Source of the DNA: Lithodes maja
Lineage: Eukaryota > Arthropoda > Malacostraca > Decapoda > Lithodidae
DNA length: 64,000 nucleotides
Assembly (NCBI GenBank): GCA_037953745.1
Contig: JBAKBP010003140.1
Span: forward strand, 95,744-159,743
Reading direction: 5' to 3'
The notes below the pieces were generated by a model. The model was given only the letters and a program-made list of their open reading frames with translations, had not been told where the DNA came from and ran no database searches. Positions 40,833 through 51,129 of the stretch are shown piece after piece. Every line of letters begins with the position of its first letter. Within the stretch, counting starts at the first letter, position 1. Made by a program: the position numbers and the translations under genes.

Positions 40833-41469
40833 TTAACCTCTGAAGTGCGCACGGGGGTAAATGAAAACGTCCCCCTGTGCTGACGTATTTGAGGTTTTTC
40901 GTCACTAAAATATTCATTGTACCATTAATAGCATTAATAATTATCCATATGCGCCTATTATGGGTTGATTATAAAGGTATTAACCTGAAACAACAATAAA
41001 ACGAGTGAAAACAGCGTTTGGATGGTCAAAATCGGAGATATAGCCCGCGAGTTGTATAATGTATGGGTGAGGCAAGCTAGCTTCCCGCCAATTTTCCCCA
41101 AGGCCACTGCGACACAGTCGATCGATACTCTCTCTCTCTCTCTTGCACTCGATGGCCATCAGTGATGACAACACCCTGCTTGCAACTCGCTAATGTTAGC
41201 ACGAAAATATACCTCAGAATAAGGGAATAATAGGGAAAATAGGTGATAACTGAGGAATAGGAGGAAAGTGGGGAAGGAGGGGAGGTAGAGGACTGAGATT
41301 TTGCATGGCCCAGGGGCCAAAAAAAAAAAAAAAAAAAAAAAAATAAAAATAAAAAAAAAAAAAAAAATTTCGATGTAAAAAGTTGATTTTTAGTTTTACT
41401 TACTCCAGAGAGTCTTCCCGCAGTCCGCCGGGGGAACTCTTAAGAGTCTTCCGGCAGCTCCCGGGTTAA
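40833..41469. mobile_element. TTAA-flanked element between protease and integrase
   Basis: TTAA at 40833-40836 and 41466-41469, insert about 630 bp. Removing it with one TTAA joins DSDTL to KEAQVED in frame with the integrase region, which is good evidence for a precise TTAA insertion. Terminal repeats are weak (TTAACCTCTGAAG and TTAACCCGGGAGC). Contains a CT microsatellite (41130-41142) and a long A-rich tract (41321-41367). Confidence 0.75.
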
Positions 41470-42840
41470 AGAAGCCCAAGTAGAAGACTCCGAGTTAGCA
41501 CCATTCTTTGACAAGACTGTCGAGGATTCTGAGATGGTGAACTTTCCCAAATGCTTTTATGTGAGGAACGGTATCCTTATGAGAAAATACAGACCTCCTA
41601 AGGGACCAGCTAATGAAACTTGGCAAGAATACCACCAAGTGGTTATACCTACTATGTTCAGATCTCTTATCATATCAGCGGGTCATGACCTCAGTGGTGG
41701 ACATTTAGGTGTTAACAAAACTTATACTAAAATTTCCAAGGACTTCTTCTGGCCTAAAATGAAGCAATCTGTTGCCTACTACTGTAAAACATGTCATGGG
41801 TGCCAAATGGCTGGAAAACCAAATCAGCCAATAAAACCTGCACCATTAACTCCTATTCCAGTAACAGAGGAACCTTTCAGTAAAGTAATCATTGACTGAG
41901 TTGGTCCCTTGCCTAAAACACGCAGTGGAAATGAGTATTTGCTGACGGTTATGTGTTCTACCACTAGATATCCAGAGGTTTTTCCATTGAGGCGAATAAC
42001 TTCCCAGAATATCGTGAAAGCCCTTAGTAAATTCTTCGCTCAGTATGGAATTCCTCGTATTGTCCAATCTGACCTAGGTAGCAATTTCACTTCCAAACTT
42101 TTCAAACAAACTATGGATGAGTTGGGAGTGCGCCAGTACCATTCCACATCCTGTAGACCAGAGTCCCAAGGTGCATTAGAACGCCTACATCAAACTCTCA
42201 AGTCAATGTTGACAAAGCATTGCGAGGAAAATAATGCAGATTGGGATGAAGGTATTCATTTTGTGTTGTATGCTGTAAGGAGTAGTGTACAAGATTCCCT
42301 TGGTTTTTCACCTTTTGAGTTGGTGTATGGTCATGAGGTTAGAGGTCCTCTTAAAGTTCTAAAAGAATCTTGGTTAGATACACCTTTCAGCAAACCTCTT
42401 CTTACCTATGTTCACCAGTTTAGACAAAGATTAAACACTGCTATAGAAAATGCATTGAAAAACCTGGAGGATTCTCAAGTAACCATGAAAGACAATTTTG
42501 ACAGGAAAGCTGTTGCCAGAGAGTTTAAACCAGGTGATCTTATGCTAGCCTTTCTGCCAATCCCTAAGAAACCTTTACAAAGTAAGTTTCATGGTCCATA
42601 TGTGATGAAACGTAAGACCAGTAATGTAAATTATGTCCTGAAAACTCCTGACAGACGAAAGGCAGAGAGACTGATACATGTGAACCTGATCAAGCCATAC
42701 TTTGTAAGAGATCCTGGCAATGATGCCCCTGTATTGAACGTGGATGTAGCAAACTCTGTTATTGCGGATGATGAAGATATTTCTTTGCCCTCGGACACTA
42801 AATTGCAAAACTCTGATTTCTTGTCTAATCCTCATCTAAA
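41470..42840 (+). pseudogene. Gypsy integrase (upstream of RT)
   Basis: HHCC zinc finger GHDLSGGHLGVNKT ... CKTCHGCQ, then the catalytic core: KVIID followed by a stop (41897-41899) where the intact element has Leu, then VQSDLGSNFTSK and PESQGALERLHQTLK (DDE residues all present). A C-terminal region follows with FHGPYVMKRKTS. Frames 41534-41899 and 41909-42844. The core is close to that of 18775-23874, and it lies before RT as there. Confidence 0.88.
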
Positions 42841-42843
42841 ATG

Positions 42844-44219
42844 AGGACCCGACCAGAGTGGTGACTTGGAATCCCTGCTTAATGAGTTTCCACAGTTGTT
42901 TAGCGATGTTCCCCGGCAGTGCCCTCTGGTTGAGCATGATGTGGTGTTGGTCGAAAGTGCTCGTCCCATTAAGCAGCATCCCTACCGCGCCAGTCCATGG
43001 AAGCGGGAGGCCCTGAGGAAGGAGGTGCAGTTCCTGATGGAGCATGGCCTGGTGGAGAAAAGTGACAGCGAGTAGGCTTCATCATGCCTACTAGTGGACA
43101 GGCCGGATGGATCGTTCCGGATGTGTACTGACTACCGCCAGGTTAACCAACTAACCTGTCAGGACTGCTACCCTCTTCCTCGGATAGACGACCTAATCGA
43201 CCAACTGGGGGACGCCAACTACATTACCATGATAGACTTGTTGCGTGGGTACTACCAGGTCCAGCTGACTGAGCGTGCCAAGCGAATCTCTGTATTTGTC
43301 ACCCCTGACGGCTTATACCACTACACCGTCATGCCCTTTGGGATGGTCAACGCACCAGCAACCTTCCAATGGCTGATTCATCGGGTGACAGAGGGACTCG
43401 TCGGGGTGCGATCTTACTTGGACGATCTGGTAGTATACAGCAAATCCTGGGAAGATCACCAACTTCAACTGCGCACCCTATTCTACAACCTGGCTGAAGC
43501 ACATTTAACAGTGAACTTGGCCAAGAGTGAGTTTGGACAAGCCAACGTAATATTCCTGGGTCATGTAGTTGGGCAAGGTGAGGTTAGCCCAGTATCTGCC
43601 AAAGTGGAAGCCATTGCGTCACTGCCTGTTCCTCATAACCGTAAGGCACTAATGCGCTTCATGGGCATGAGTAGGTATTATCAGCGTTTTGTGCCCAATT
43701 TCTCTGACCTCTCTGCACCTATAACAGACCTAGTCAATCCAAAGAAGAAGTTTGTGTGAACTCAGGAATGCCAGGACGCTTTTGTGAAAATCCGTGCCCT
43801 TCTCACAAATGCGCCCATATTGAAATCTCCACAATTGACCAAGCCGTTTATCTTGCAAATAGACGCCAGTGATGTGGGAGCAGGGGCTGTATTGTTACAG
43901 TATAGCGGGAATGAGGTATTACATCCTGTTTGCTACGCATCCACCAAGTTCAAACCATACCAGAAATAATTAGAGTACAATTGAGAAGGAATGCTTTGCA
44001 TTATTGTTTGCCATTGATAAGTTTAATGTGTACTTAAATGGTTCTTGCTTTCTTATTGATGTGTTCACTGATTATAATCCTCTCAAATTTTTGCATAAGA
44101 TGAAAAACTCTAACCAGTGTCTCATGAGGTGGGCTTTGGCATTGCAGCCTTACAAGCTGAACATTTTTCACATCAAGGGGAAGAACAATATAATTGCAGA
44201 CATGTTATTTTGGACTTAG
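42844..44219 (+). pseudogene. Gypsy reverse transcriptase-RNase H
   Basis: RT blocks HPYRASPWKREALRKEV, FRMCTDYRQVNQ, IDLLRGYYQVQL, MPFGMVNAPATF and catalytic YLDDLVVYS. RNase H: LQIDASDVGAGAVLLQ and a late block NIIADML. Stops at 43072, 43757 and 43967 break the frame. No integrase follows; the PPT lies 42 bases after the end. Confidence 0.88.
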
Positions 44220-44260
44220 AATGATTTGATTTACAATGTTTCCCTTATAAATCTCTTAAT

Positions 44261-44268
44261 GGGGGAGG
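44261..44268 (+). promoter_or_regulatory. Polypurine tract before 3' LTR
   Basis: GGGGGAGG immediately before the TGTTATG start of the LTR. Confidence 0.75.
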
Positions 44269-45797
44269 TGTTATGTATTGCCTTAATTAAACTAATTGCT
44301 GGTGGGATATAGTTAACTAATTATTAGTGGGTATATGTGACTAATTATTTGTACATAGGAAGGCCTTTAGGCAGTAAGATAACATCGGGGAACACATTTG
44401 TGTCCAGGGTGTACTGTAATAGCCAGACATCTTTTGCCCAGGCCATGAAAGCCAACAGATATTGGAGCCAAGAGCGCTCTCCGTTCACCCCACCTGCTTG
44501 TTTGTGCGTCTCTGGCAGACGTATGATTAGTTTTAATAGAATTCGTGATTTAAGTGTTATTACTCTTCATTTATATATTTTAATGAAGTATTCTATATTA
44601 TTATTATTTGAGTTAAGTTGCTTGATTGTAGTGAGAGTAGTTGTATTTCAGTCCTGTACGATAACTTAAATGTTTTTGTTTTTTTCTATATTCCAACTAC
44701 TCATTCTCGGTCATAGGCTGATAGCCTTTACACTCTACCGCTGAACACAGTGAGGCCCGTATGGTCTTGCTCCAGTCTAGGGAGTGAGACATGCGAAGCT
44801 TCATGGCTCGAAGCAACTCCATCTCTGAAGCCGCCTCGCCTCTGCGCTTCACAGTCTCATCCCCCACACTCGGACCCTCACTCTCAGAACGCCACCTATT
44901 GAGCAATTAACTCACTAGGCATTGCCCCCTTTTACCATATTTGTTTAATATGGCAATATTCATACAATTCTATTTAATCAGGGAAAAATTAGGGTATTTT
45001 TTGGCATTTCGGTATGCTGTGGTAATGCACTGATACTAGGTACAACACAAATTCTATCCCAATAATATCTTCCCATTGACATATTGGGATTTGAACCCGG
45101 GTCCATTGGATTACCAGTCCAGTGGCAAGACCACTCTACCACACCTCCCCTGACCAAGGACTGGATAGAAAATAGGATTTTAGAAAAGTCAGTTCATCTC
45201 TAGCATCTGGTTCGCCTAGACCTCATCATGGGTCACCCTGAGTTTGTTTCCTGCCTTGTATAACTATCTCTCTATAGATAAGTATTATTATGGTGTATTG
45301 TGTGATTATGTTGTATTGTGTGAATGTAAGGATAGGTGTATAAAGTGTAATTTATATGTAAATAATATCCATACTTTTAAATTATCTTTTCATCCATACC
45401 TACCTTATATTTTCATGTACTATCTTTCAAATAACTTAAAGGTGTAAATACTTTGAATATTCTGTGGTTCTAAAGGAAAGTAAACGGTAATGAATTATTT
45501 GTACAGTAAACTAAAGTGGATACTTGAATACTTTACATATTAATCTTAAAAGATTTATGAAAGCATAAGTTATTCTACTGACATTTAAAGAAAACTTAAT
45601 AATATCAATTATATGATTCTGATTGTCTTGTTGTATAGTAATAGGGTTTCGCTGGAGGATAATATTAACCTTGCAGTCAAGTTTTGGGTGGTTAACTTCC
45701 ATTCTTATAGTACTACGGTGATAACAGTTGTGTTGCCTTTTCATTGGAGTTAATCATTTATTCATGGTGTTGTGGGTTTGAACCCTAGTCCGTAACA
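44269..45797 (+). repeat. 3' LTR interrupted by a SINE
   Basis: Starts TGTTATGTATTG and ends CGTAACA. It matches the 5' LTR segments except for an insertion at 44671-45151. Followed by the CTAT duplication. Confidence 0.87.
44671..45151 (-). mobile_element. SINE with tRNA-Thr-like head in the LTR
   Basis: The minus strand begins GGGGAGGTGTGGTAGAGTGG at 45150, with a B box GGTTCAAATCC and an anticodon loop CTGGTAA (GGT, Thr type). It ends at a T-rich tract on the plus strand (44671-44685), the SINE tail. The 5' LTR has the uninterrupted site (AAATG|ACCAAGG), so the insertion limits are well supported. About 480 bp, long for a simple tRNA SINE, so the body may be composite. Confidence 0.75.
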
Positions 45798-46400
45798 CTA
45801 TGGAGATTGTCAGATCATTTAAGTATCTGGGCAGTGTGTTGAGTAAAGATGGGACTATGGATTAAGAAATGCGGGAGAGGGTGAAACCGGGAAAGAGGGT
45901 TGTACGAATGCTGAAAGCAGTAACAAGAAATTGGGTGGTCAGTATGGAAGTCCTTGCATGACCGTGTGATAATCCCGACACTGACTTACGGAAGCGAAGC
46001 ATGGACGTTGGTGGAGAGACTTAGACCAAGAGTGAGAGGGGTGGAAATGATTTACTTGAGAAGTGCGTGCGGAGTTACATGGAGGGATAGACAGACGAAT
46101 GAGGAAGTAAGAAGGAGGTGTGGTGTTGTGGTAGATGTGCTGGAAAGTGTGAAATGGAACACCTTGAGATGGTTTGGCCATATGGAACATATGGAAAGCG
46201 AGAGAATGACTAAGAGGGTTTACGGGAGCGAGGTGGAAGAACAGAGGGAGAGGTAAACCGAAAGATAGGTGGAAGAATGGGATGAGGAAGTATATGGCTG
46301 AAGGCGATGCTGGTTGGAAGGAGAGGCATCGACTGACTGGAGACAGAGGTGCATGGGGGCGGTTCGTTCGTGGCTTCAGGCAATAGATAGATAGATAGGA
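45798..46400 (+). pseudogene. RTE-like LINE, right half
   Basis: Resumes after the CTAT duplication with MEIVRSFKYLGSVLSKDG. It continues with TLTYGSEAWTL and FGHMEHMESERM, with several stops and small deletions relative to 14448-15245, and ends in a short ATAG/GATA repeat (46385-46398). Together with 30803-31311 it forms one older LINE copy. Confidence 0.85.
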
Positions 46401-46736
46401 GTCACAGTTTCTGGCCTATTAATAATGAATAGACTATAAGTAATAAATAACTATGCTACTAATGCCATCAGCCAATGCATAAGGGGGCTTATTTGTGTGT
46501 ATTTGTATTATCTTACATGCTTTTTCATTTTAGTTTTCTCGCTAGACCTCTAGCAAGCTTAATAAAACACCACCAAGACCCCCCTTCGAAATATATTTGT
46601 ACATTTATCGGTAGACATTTTTCAGGCCAAAGGCTGAGTGCTACTCTGAGTAACATTTTTATAGGTGAATGTTGCAGTAAAGATAAACATGAATCTTTCT
46701 TTTCTGTTTTCCTAGTCATCTCCCTCATCATAATTA

Positions 46737-46831
46737 AGAGTAAGGGGGAAGCGGTGGAGAGAGACGGATATAATAACATTAAATGTTAATGTTATTATAT
46801 CTGTTTCTCTCCACCGCTTCCCCCGTACTCT
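46737..46831. repeat. Large near-perfect palindrome
   Basis: Arms of about 46 nt around a 3-nt centre (TTAA-ATG-TTAA, near 46788). AGAGTAAGGGGGAAGCGGTG on the left is mirrored by CACCGCTTCCCCCGTACTCT on the right, with only a few mismatches. It could form a long hairpin. The preceding 46401-46736 shows no gene. Confidence 0.85.
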
Positions 46832-46862
46832 CCTCCTTACCTCTGCAGGGGGGGGGGGGGGG

Positions 46863-47603
46863 GTAGTCCAGGAGCCAAGGGGTGTTTGCATGAATGAAAG
46901 GGCCAGAAAATCACCCGCTTGATTTAGTTAGAGGGTCCACTGGGACACCTTTTTAGCGAGGGTAGACATCCCGAAACCCGGCAGTTATCGTGTTATTCGG
47001 GATTTTCGCTGAATTTAATGAAATCAAAATAACTCCTTTTTTATGTGTGACGGTTTCATAAATTGCAATAACTCGGCAATGAAATGGTCTACAGAGCTCT
47101 TTCACCACTCAAAATAAAGCTTAAAGAATTATCTATTCAATGGATACAAACACAATAAGATTGGTCAATACCCAAGGTCACAAGAGGTCAAAGTATGACC
47201 TTTTCTGATGAGGAACTAAAATTTATGACTTTTCAAATTTAAATATTTGTGAAAAATAGGTAAACGGATTGAACGTTTAATGCTTTTATATTCTGGTTAG
47301 GTACACCATAGGCAAGTTTTTGAAATTAGTTGGAAAAGTTGATTATGTATTTTAACCCCTTGGCGTCCAGTACAATAATATGAAGTTTGCGAATGATATA
47401 CCAATAATAGCTATGTATTGGTTATATAATGATGGTACTTCTGAGTCAGCTGAAGTTCTATCAAAACACTCTGTATCACAGTATCACACATTGCATATAT
47501 ATCTTCAAAGCAGATTTCAATTATTTGTTGTCACATTAATGAATGACCTACTTTTGGGGAGAGGGGTGAGCCGGGGATACAGTTGGAAATGTATTCTGTG
47601 ATG
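46863..47603 (+). repeat. Left long inverted repeat
   Basis: Pairs with 49683-50434. Includes an internal TTAACCCCTTGGCGTCCAG at 47353. The last bases already encode the first residues of the gene. Confidence 0.85.
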
Positions 47604-49680
47604 GGCTATTTTAGATGGGCTTCATTATACCTAGAAGATATGAGAAAGCTACCAAAAGATGTGTACAAGAGTTTCCTGGCAGGCAAGTTCGTGGTGAAGC
47701 GGACAGATGGACCATTCAGTGCTGTAGGGGCAGACATGTGTCTCGAGCAGACGATAAATCGATCCCAGAAGAGTGCTGGGGGTATCATCGGTAGCACCAA
47801 AAAGAAGCAATTCGTTGCTCAGTGGGAGATCATTTACCATGAAATGTTAGCTGTTGTCAATTTCCAACGTCAGGTCAGTGGAGTCGTCACACCTAGCACA
47901 GAACTTTTAGTAAACCACGAGTTCAACTTATCAGCAACAAGGTCATCTGAGACATTGATTCAGGATATGATTGAGTATATAAAAGAACATGACAACCCCA
48001 TGACGTTACCGTGTGAAGGAGACAAAGACAAGCTTCACAACATCCTCACACAGGAAATCATGACAAAGGAAATCCGTGACAATCTGCTCGAATTTGATGA
48101 AAGATCTAGGAAGAAGTATGAAACATTCCGAAATGAAAGAATCGTAATGAAACACAGATCAATCTTTGATACCATTCACAGGACGAACCTTAAGACATTC
48201 AAATCCATGAAGGGAGACCAAAGTACCTATAAGTCTACAAGCAAAGAGACCAAGAAGCAAATGGCAGAAACCCAGAAGATCTATGACATTGCTCGTGTCC
48301 GAGGATATGACATGAAACATTTGCTGGGGTTTGACCTGATTGACAGCAGTTGCCTCTTTGACAAGAATGGACTAATGACCAAACCAAACAAAAGTGAACT
48401 GTGCACTGAGTTAGAAAAACACCTTGAAAAAACAGACTATATTCCACCATCTAAATGGAAGCCAACAAATACAGTGACTATCATTGATGTAATGGCAGGC
48501 CTTCGTCGTATGCGGGTATCCCAGATGAATACCTTTGGTGAACTCTGCGATAAGTTCTTGGAGGTGTCATATGGACTTGGCAGCAACTCTAAACGTGTCG
48601 ACTTCGTCTTTGACACATACATTGAGGGTTCAGTGAAGGACAGCGAAAGAACTAGAAGGTGTGGTTGCAGCCCAATTGATTTATATGGGATAGGTACAGG
48701 AACGCAATTGCCAGTCACAATGGATGCATTCTGGGCCTCATCTGCAAACAAATCCAAGCTACAGAAACTCATTCGACAACGCATCTTAACCAAGCCAAAA
48801 CCGATGACATACAGTTGTTAGCTCGATTGGACTTCCACCTGAAATTGAACCATGCCTGGCTATTTTGAATGGAAAAGAGACACCATTACCTGATCTAGAC
48901 ACAACGATTGAAGAGGCCGACGTCAGAATTATCCCACATACTCGTCATGCAGTTGAGAATGGGACTAAGAGAGTGGTTATTATATCAAATGATACTGATG
49001 TAGTAATCTTGGCCCTAAACTACTGGTCGCTTCTGAAGGCACATGGCCTACGAGAGATGTGGATTCGTGCTGGTGTTGGTAATACCACAAGATACATACC
49101 CCTTCATGTTCTAGGCGATAAGTTGGGATCAGATACTTGCAAAATCTTAGTTGCCCTGCACCATCTCACTGGTTGTGATTCCACAAGTAAATTTGGTACA
49201 AAGGCTGCTGCACTGAAGGCAGATTCGGTGCATTATCTGATTGATTTTGGAAAGGAATTGAACTGTATTAACTTCATCTTGGTGGAAGAGTTCCTTGTGA
49301 ATGTGTACAAATCAGGAACCTCATGCAGAACAATGGATGCATTACGGTACTACCTCTACCACCACAGCAAAAAGACCATTTTGGAACTGCCTCCCACCAG
49401 CCGATCAGTCAAAGGTCATGTCCTCAGGGCATTCTTTGGGACATATCTACAGCTACACTGCCTAAGCAATCCTCAACTGGATCCCAGAGACTTTGGTTTC
49501 ATTGAAGAAGATGGCATTCTTCAACCGGACCATCTTCAAGTCTTGCTACCGGATGACTTTGCAATGCCCTGTAAATGTACCTCCTGTTCTACTAAACGCT
49601 GTGTCTGCAGACAACTAGATATGAAATGCTGCCCTTACTGCAAATGTCAGGTGAAAGGATGTCAAAACCTAGGCCATTAA
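47583..49680 (+). pseudogene. XPG/FEN1-like nuclease protein of the TIR transposon (one frameshift)
   Basis: Two abutting frames, 47583-48821 and 48865-49680. Between them the reading shifts by one base near 48818, where the second frame is open across the gap. The first frame has a block typical of this invertebrate transposon family (GADMCLEQTINRSQKSAGGI) and, at 338-359, VDFVFDTYIEGSVKDSERTR, resembling the XPG N-terminal FVFDG...K..ER signature. The second frame has EEADVRI (16-22), SNDTDVV (41-47) and LTGCDSTSKFGTK (101-113). These parallel the XPG-I acidic motifs EAEA, EDSDLL and LLGCD, and the helix-hairpin GIGxK. It ends with a CXC-like cysteine cluster (CKCTSCSTKRCVCR ... CCPYCKC). 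Predicted to be a structure-specific nuclease acting in transposition. Stop lies at the edge of the right repeat. Confidence 0.75.
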
Positions 49681-49682
49681 TG

Positions 49683-50434
49683 TGACACATCACAGAATAC
49701 ATTTCCAACTGTATCCCCGGCTCACCCCTCTCCCCAAAAGTAGGTCATTCATTAATGTGACAACAAATAATTGAAATCTGCTTTTAAGATATATATGCAA
49801 TGTGTGATACTGTGATACAGAGTGTTTTGATAGAACTTTAGCTGACTCAGTAGTACCATAATTATATAACCAATACATAGCTATTATTGGTATATCATTC
49901 GCAAACTTCATATTATTGTACTGGACGCCAAGGGGTTAAAATACGTAATCAACTTTTCCAACTAATTTCAAAAACTTGCCTATGGTGTACCTAACCAGAA
50001 TATAAAAGCATTAAACGTTCAATCCATTTACCTATTTTTCACAAATATTTAAATTTGAAAAGTCATAAATTTTAGTTCCTCATCAGAAAAGGTCATACTT
50101 TGACCTCTTGTGACCTTGGGTATTGACCAATCTTATTGTGTTTGTATCCATTGAATAGATAATTCTTTAAGCTTTATTTTGAGTGGTGAAAGAGCTCTGT
50201 AGACCATTTCATTGCCGAGTTATTGCAATTTATGTAACCGTCACACGTAAAAAAAGGAGTTATTTTGATTTAATTAAATTCAGCGAAAACCACGAATAAC
50301 ACGATAACTGCCGGGTTTCGGGATGTCTACCCTCACTAAAAAGGTGTCCCAGTGGACCCTCTAACTAAATCAAGCGGGTGATTTTCTGGCCCATTCATGC
50401 ATGCAAACACCCCTTGGCTCCAGGACTAGGGGGG
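49683..50434 (-). repeat. Right long inverted repeat
   Basis: Reverse complement of 46863-47603, beginning two bases after the stop codon of the nuclease gene. Confidence 0.85.
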
Positions 50435-50869
50435 GTATTCTGGACTCCCTTCTCCCTCATGCTTAGGCTCAGTAGTTTTGAGTTTATAATATATTCACTG
50501 CTTTAGTTTACCGATTTTAAGACCTTTCGTGCAATTTCAGTGTCGATTTGATTGTGCCGTACAATAACGAAACTGCATTTTCTACCGAGAAATGCACACA
50601 TTTATCTGGATTAGGGGGTACATTTTCAAGCTTGATGGAGGTCTAGAGGGGAAGCCAATAAATAAGTGAATAACTAAGCAAATAATAGATACCTCGTCTT
50701 ACTGCCTAGAGCCCTAGACAGTGCCTGGTAATGTTCCTACCTGACTATCTGACAACCTCCAAGTCTCGTGTCTTTACAATCAACCAGTGATCTGATCTTG
50801 TACACGCCAGTACTGTTCTTATCACAGTATGCACGTCGTGCATTACTTGTCTGTGTGGTGGGGTAGAGA
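50435..50869. other. intergenic, nothing recognised
   Basis: Mixed-composition sequence without frames or element ends. Confidence 0.4.
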
Positions 50870-50990
50870 GAGAGAGACAGCTTCACAGACCTTGCGGTCC
50901 CTACTAGGTAGTCCGGACTTAATGCTAAAATAACATTTTCTACAAGGTGGAAGGTAAGGATAGCAAAGCAGAAGGCTCTCTCCCCACCCA
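50870..50990 (-). repeat. Dispersed repeat, copy 3
   Basis: On the minus strand: GGGGAGAGAGCCTTCTGCTT ... ATTAAGTCCGGACTACCTAG ... GGGACCGCAAGGTCTGTG. Matches copies at 28716 and 30240. Confidence 0.65.
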
Positions 50991-51129
50991 CCTCTTCCTC
51001 CGACCGTTGGTCGGCGTGAAATTCAGTTGTGGAAAAAAGTCCCCCAGCAGAATGAGAACAATTCTACTGGGAAATTTATAGTAAAGAACGAAGTTGAGAA
51101 ATATTATATACTACTGATGCTTACCTTTT

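Larger units (their letters stand above)
31312..45797 (+). mobile_element. Second IN-before-RT Ty3/gypsy element, heavily interrupted
   Basis: LTR start TT(G)TTATGTATTG at 31312 (TG of the 3' copy mutated to TT here) and LTR end CGTAACA at 45797, with a CTAT target duplication (31308-31311, 45798-45801). Internal order is PBS, Gag, protease, integrase, RT, RNase H, PPT, so integrase again precedes RT. Coding regions contain several stops. Five later insertions lie within it: a CR1 LINE, an I-like LINE, two TTAA MITEs and a SINE. Confidence 0.88.
46863..50434 (+). mobile_element. DNA transposon with ~740-bp inverted repeats and XPG-like nuclease gene
   Basis: Long inverted repeats (46863-47603 and 49683-50434, by eye well over 90% identical) bracket one gene. 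Termini read TAGTCCAGGAGCCAAGG and, complemented, TAGTCCTGGAGCCAAGG. Both outer flanks are G-runs, so a target duplication cannot be judged. The gene product has XPG/FEN1-like nuclease motifs, known from Academ-type transposons among others. The typical long N-terminal transposase region is not present, so this may be a deletion derivative. Confidence 0.75.

Noticed and set aside
45083..45150. Functional tRNA-Thr gene
   Set aside because: It is the head of an insertion that ends in a T-rich tail inside an LTR, so a SINE head is more likely.
46475..46789. 104-codon plus-strand frame
   Set aside because: No recognisable motif, and its 3' end lies in a palindrome.
50737..50991. 84-codon minus-strand frame
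   Set aside because: Lies in a dispersed non-coding repeat found at two other sites without a conserved frame.
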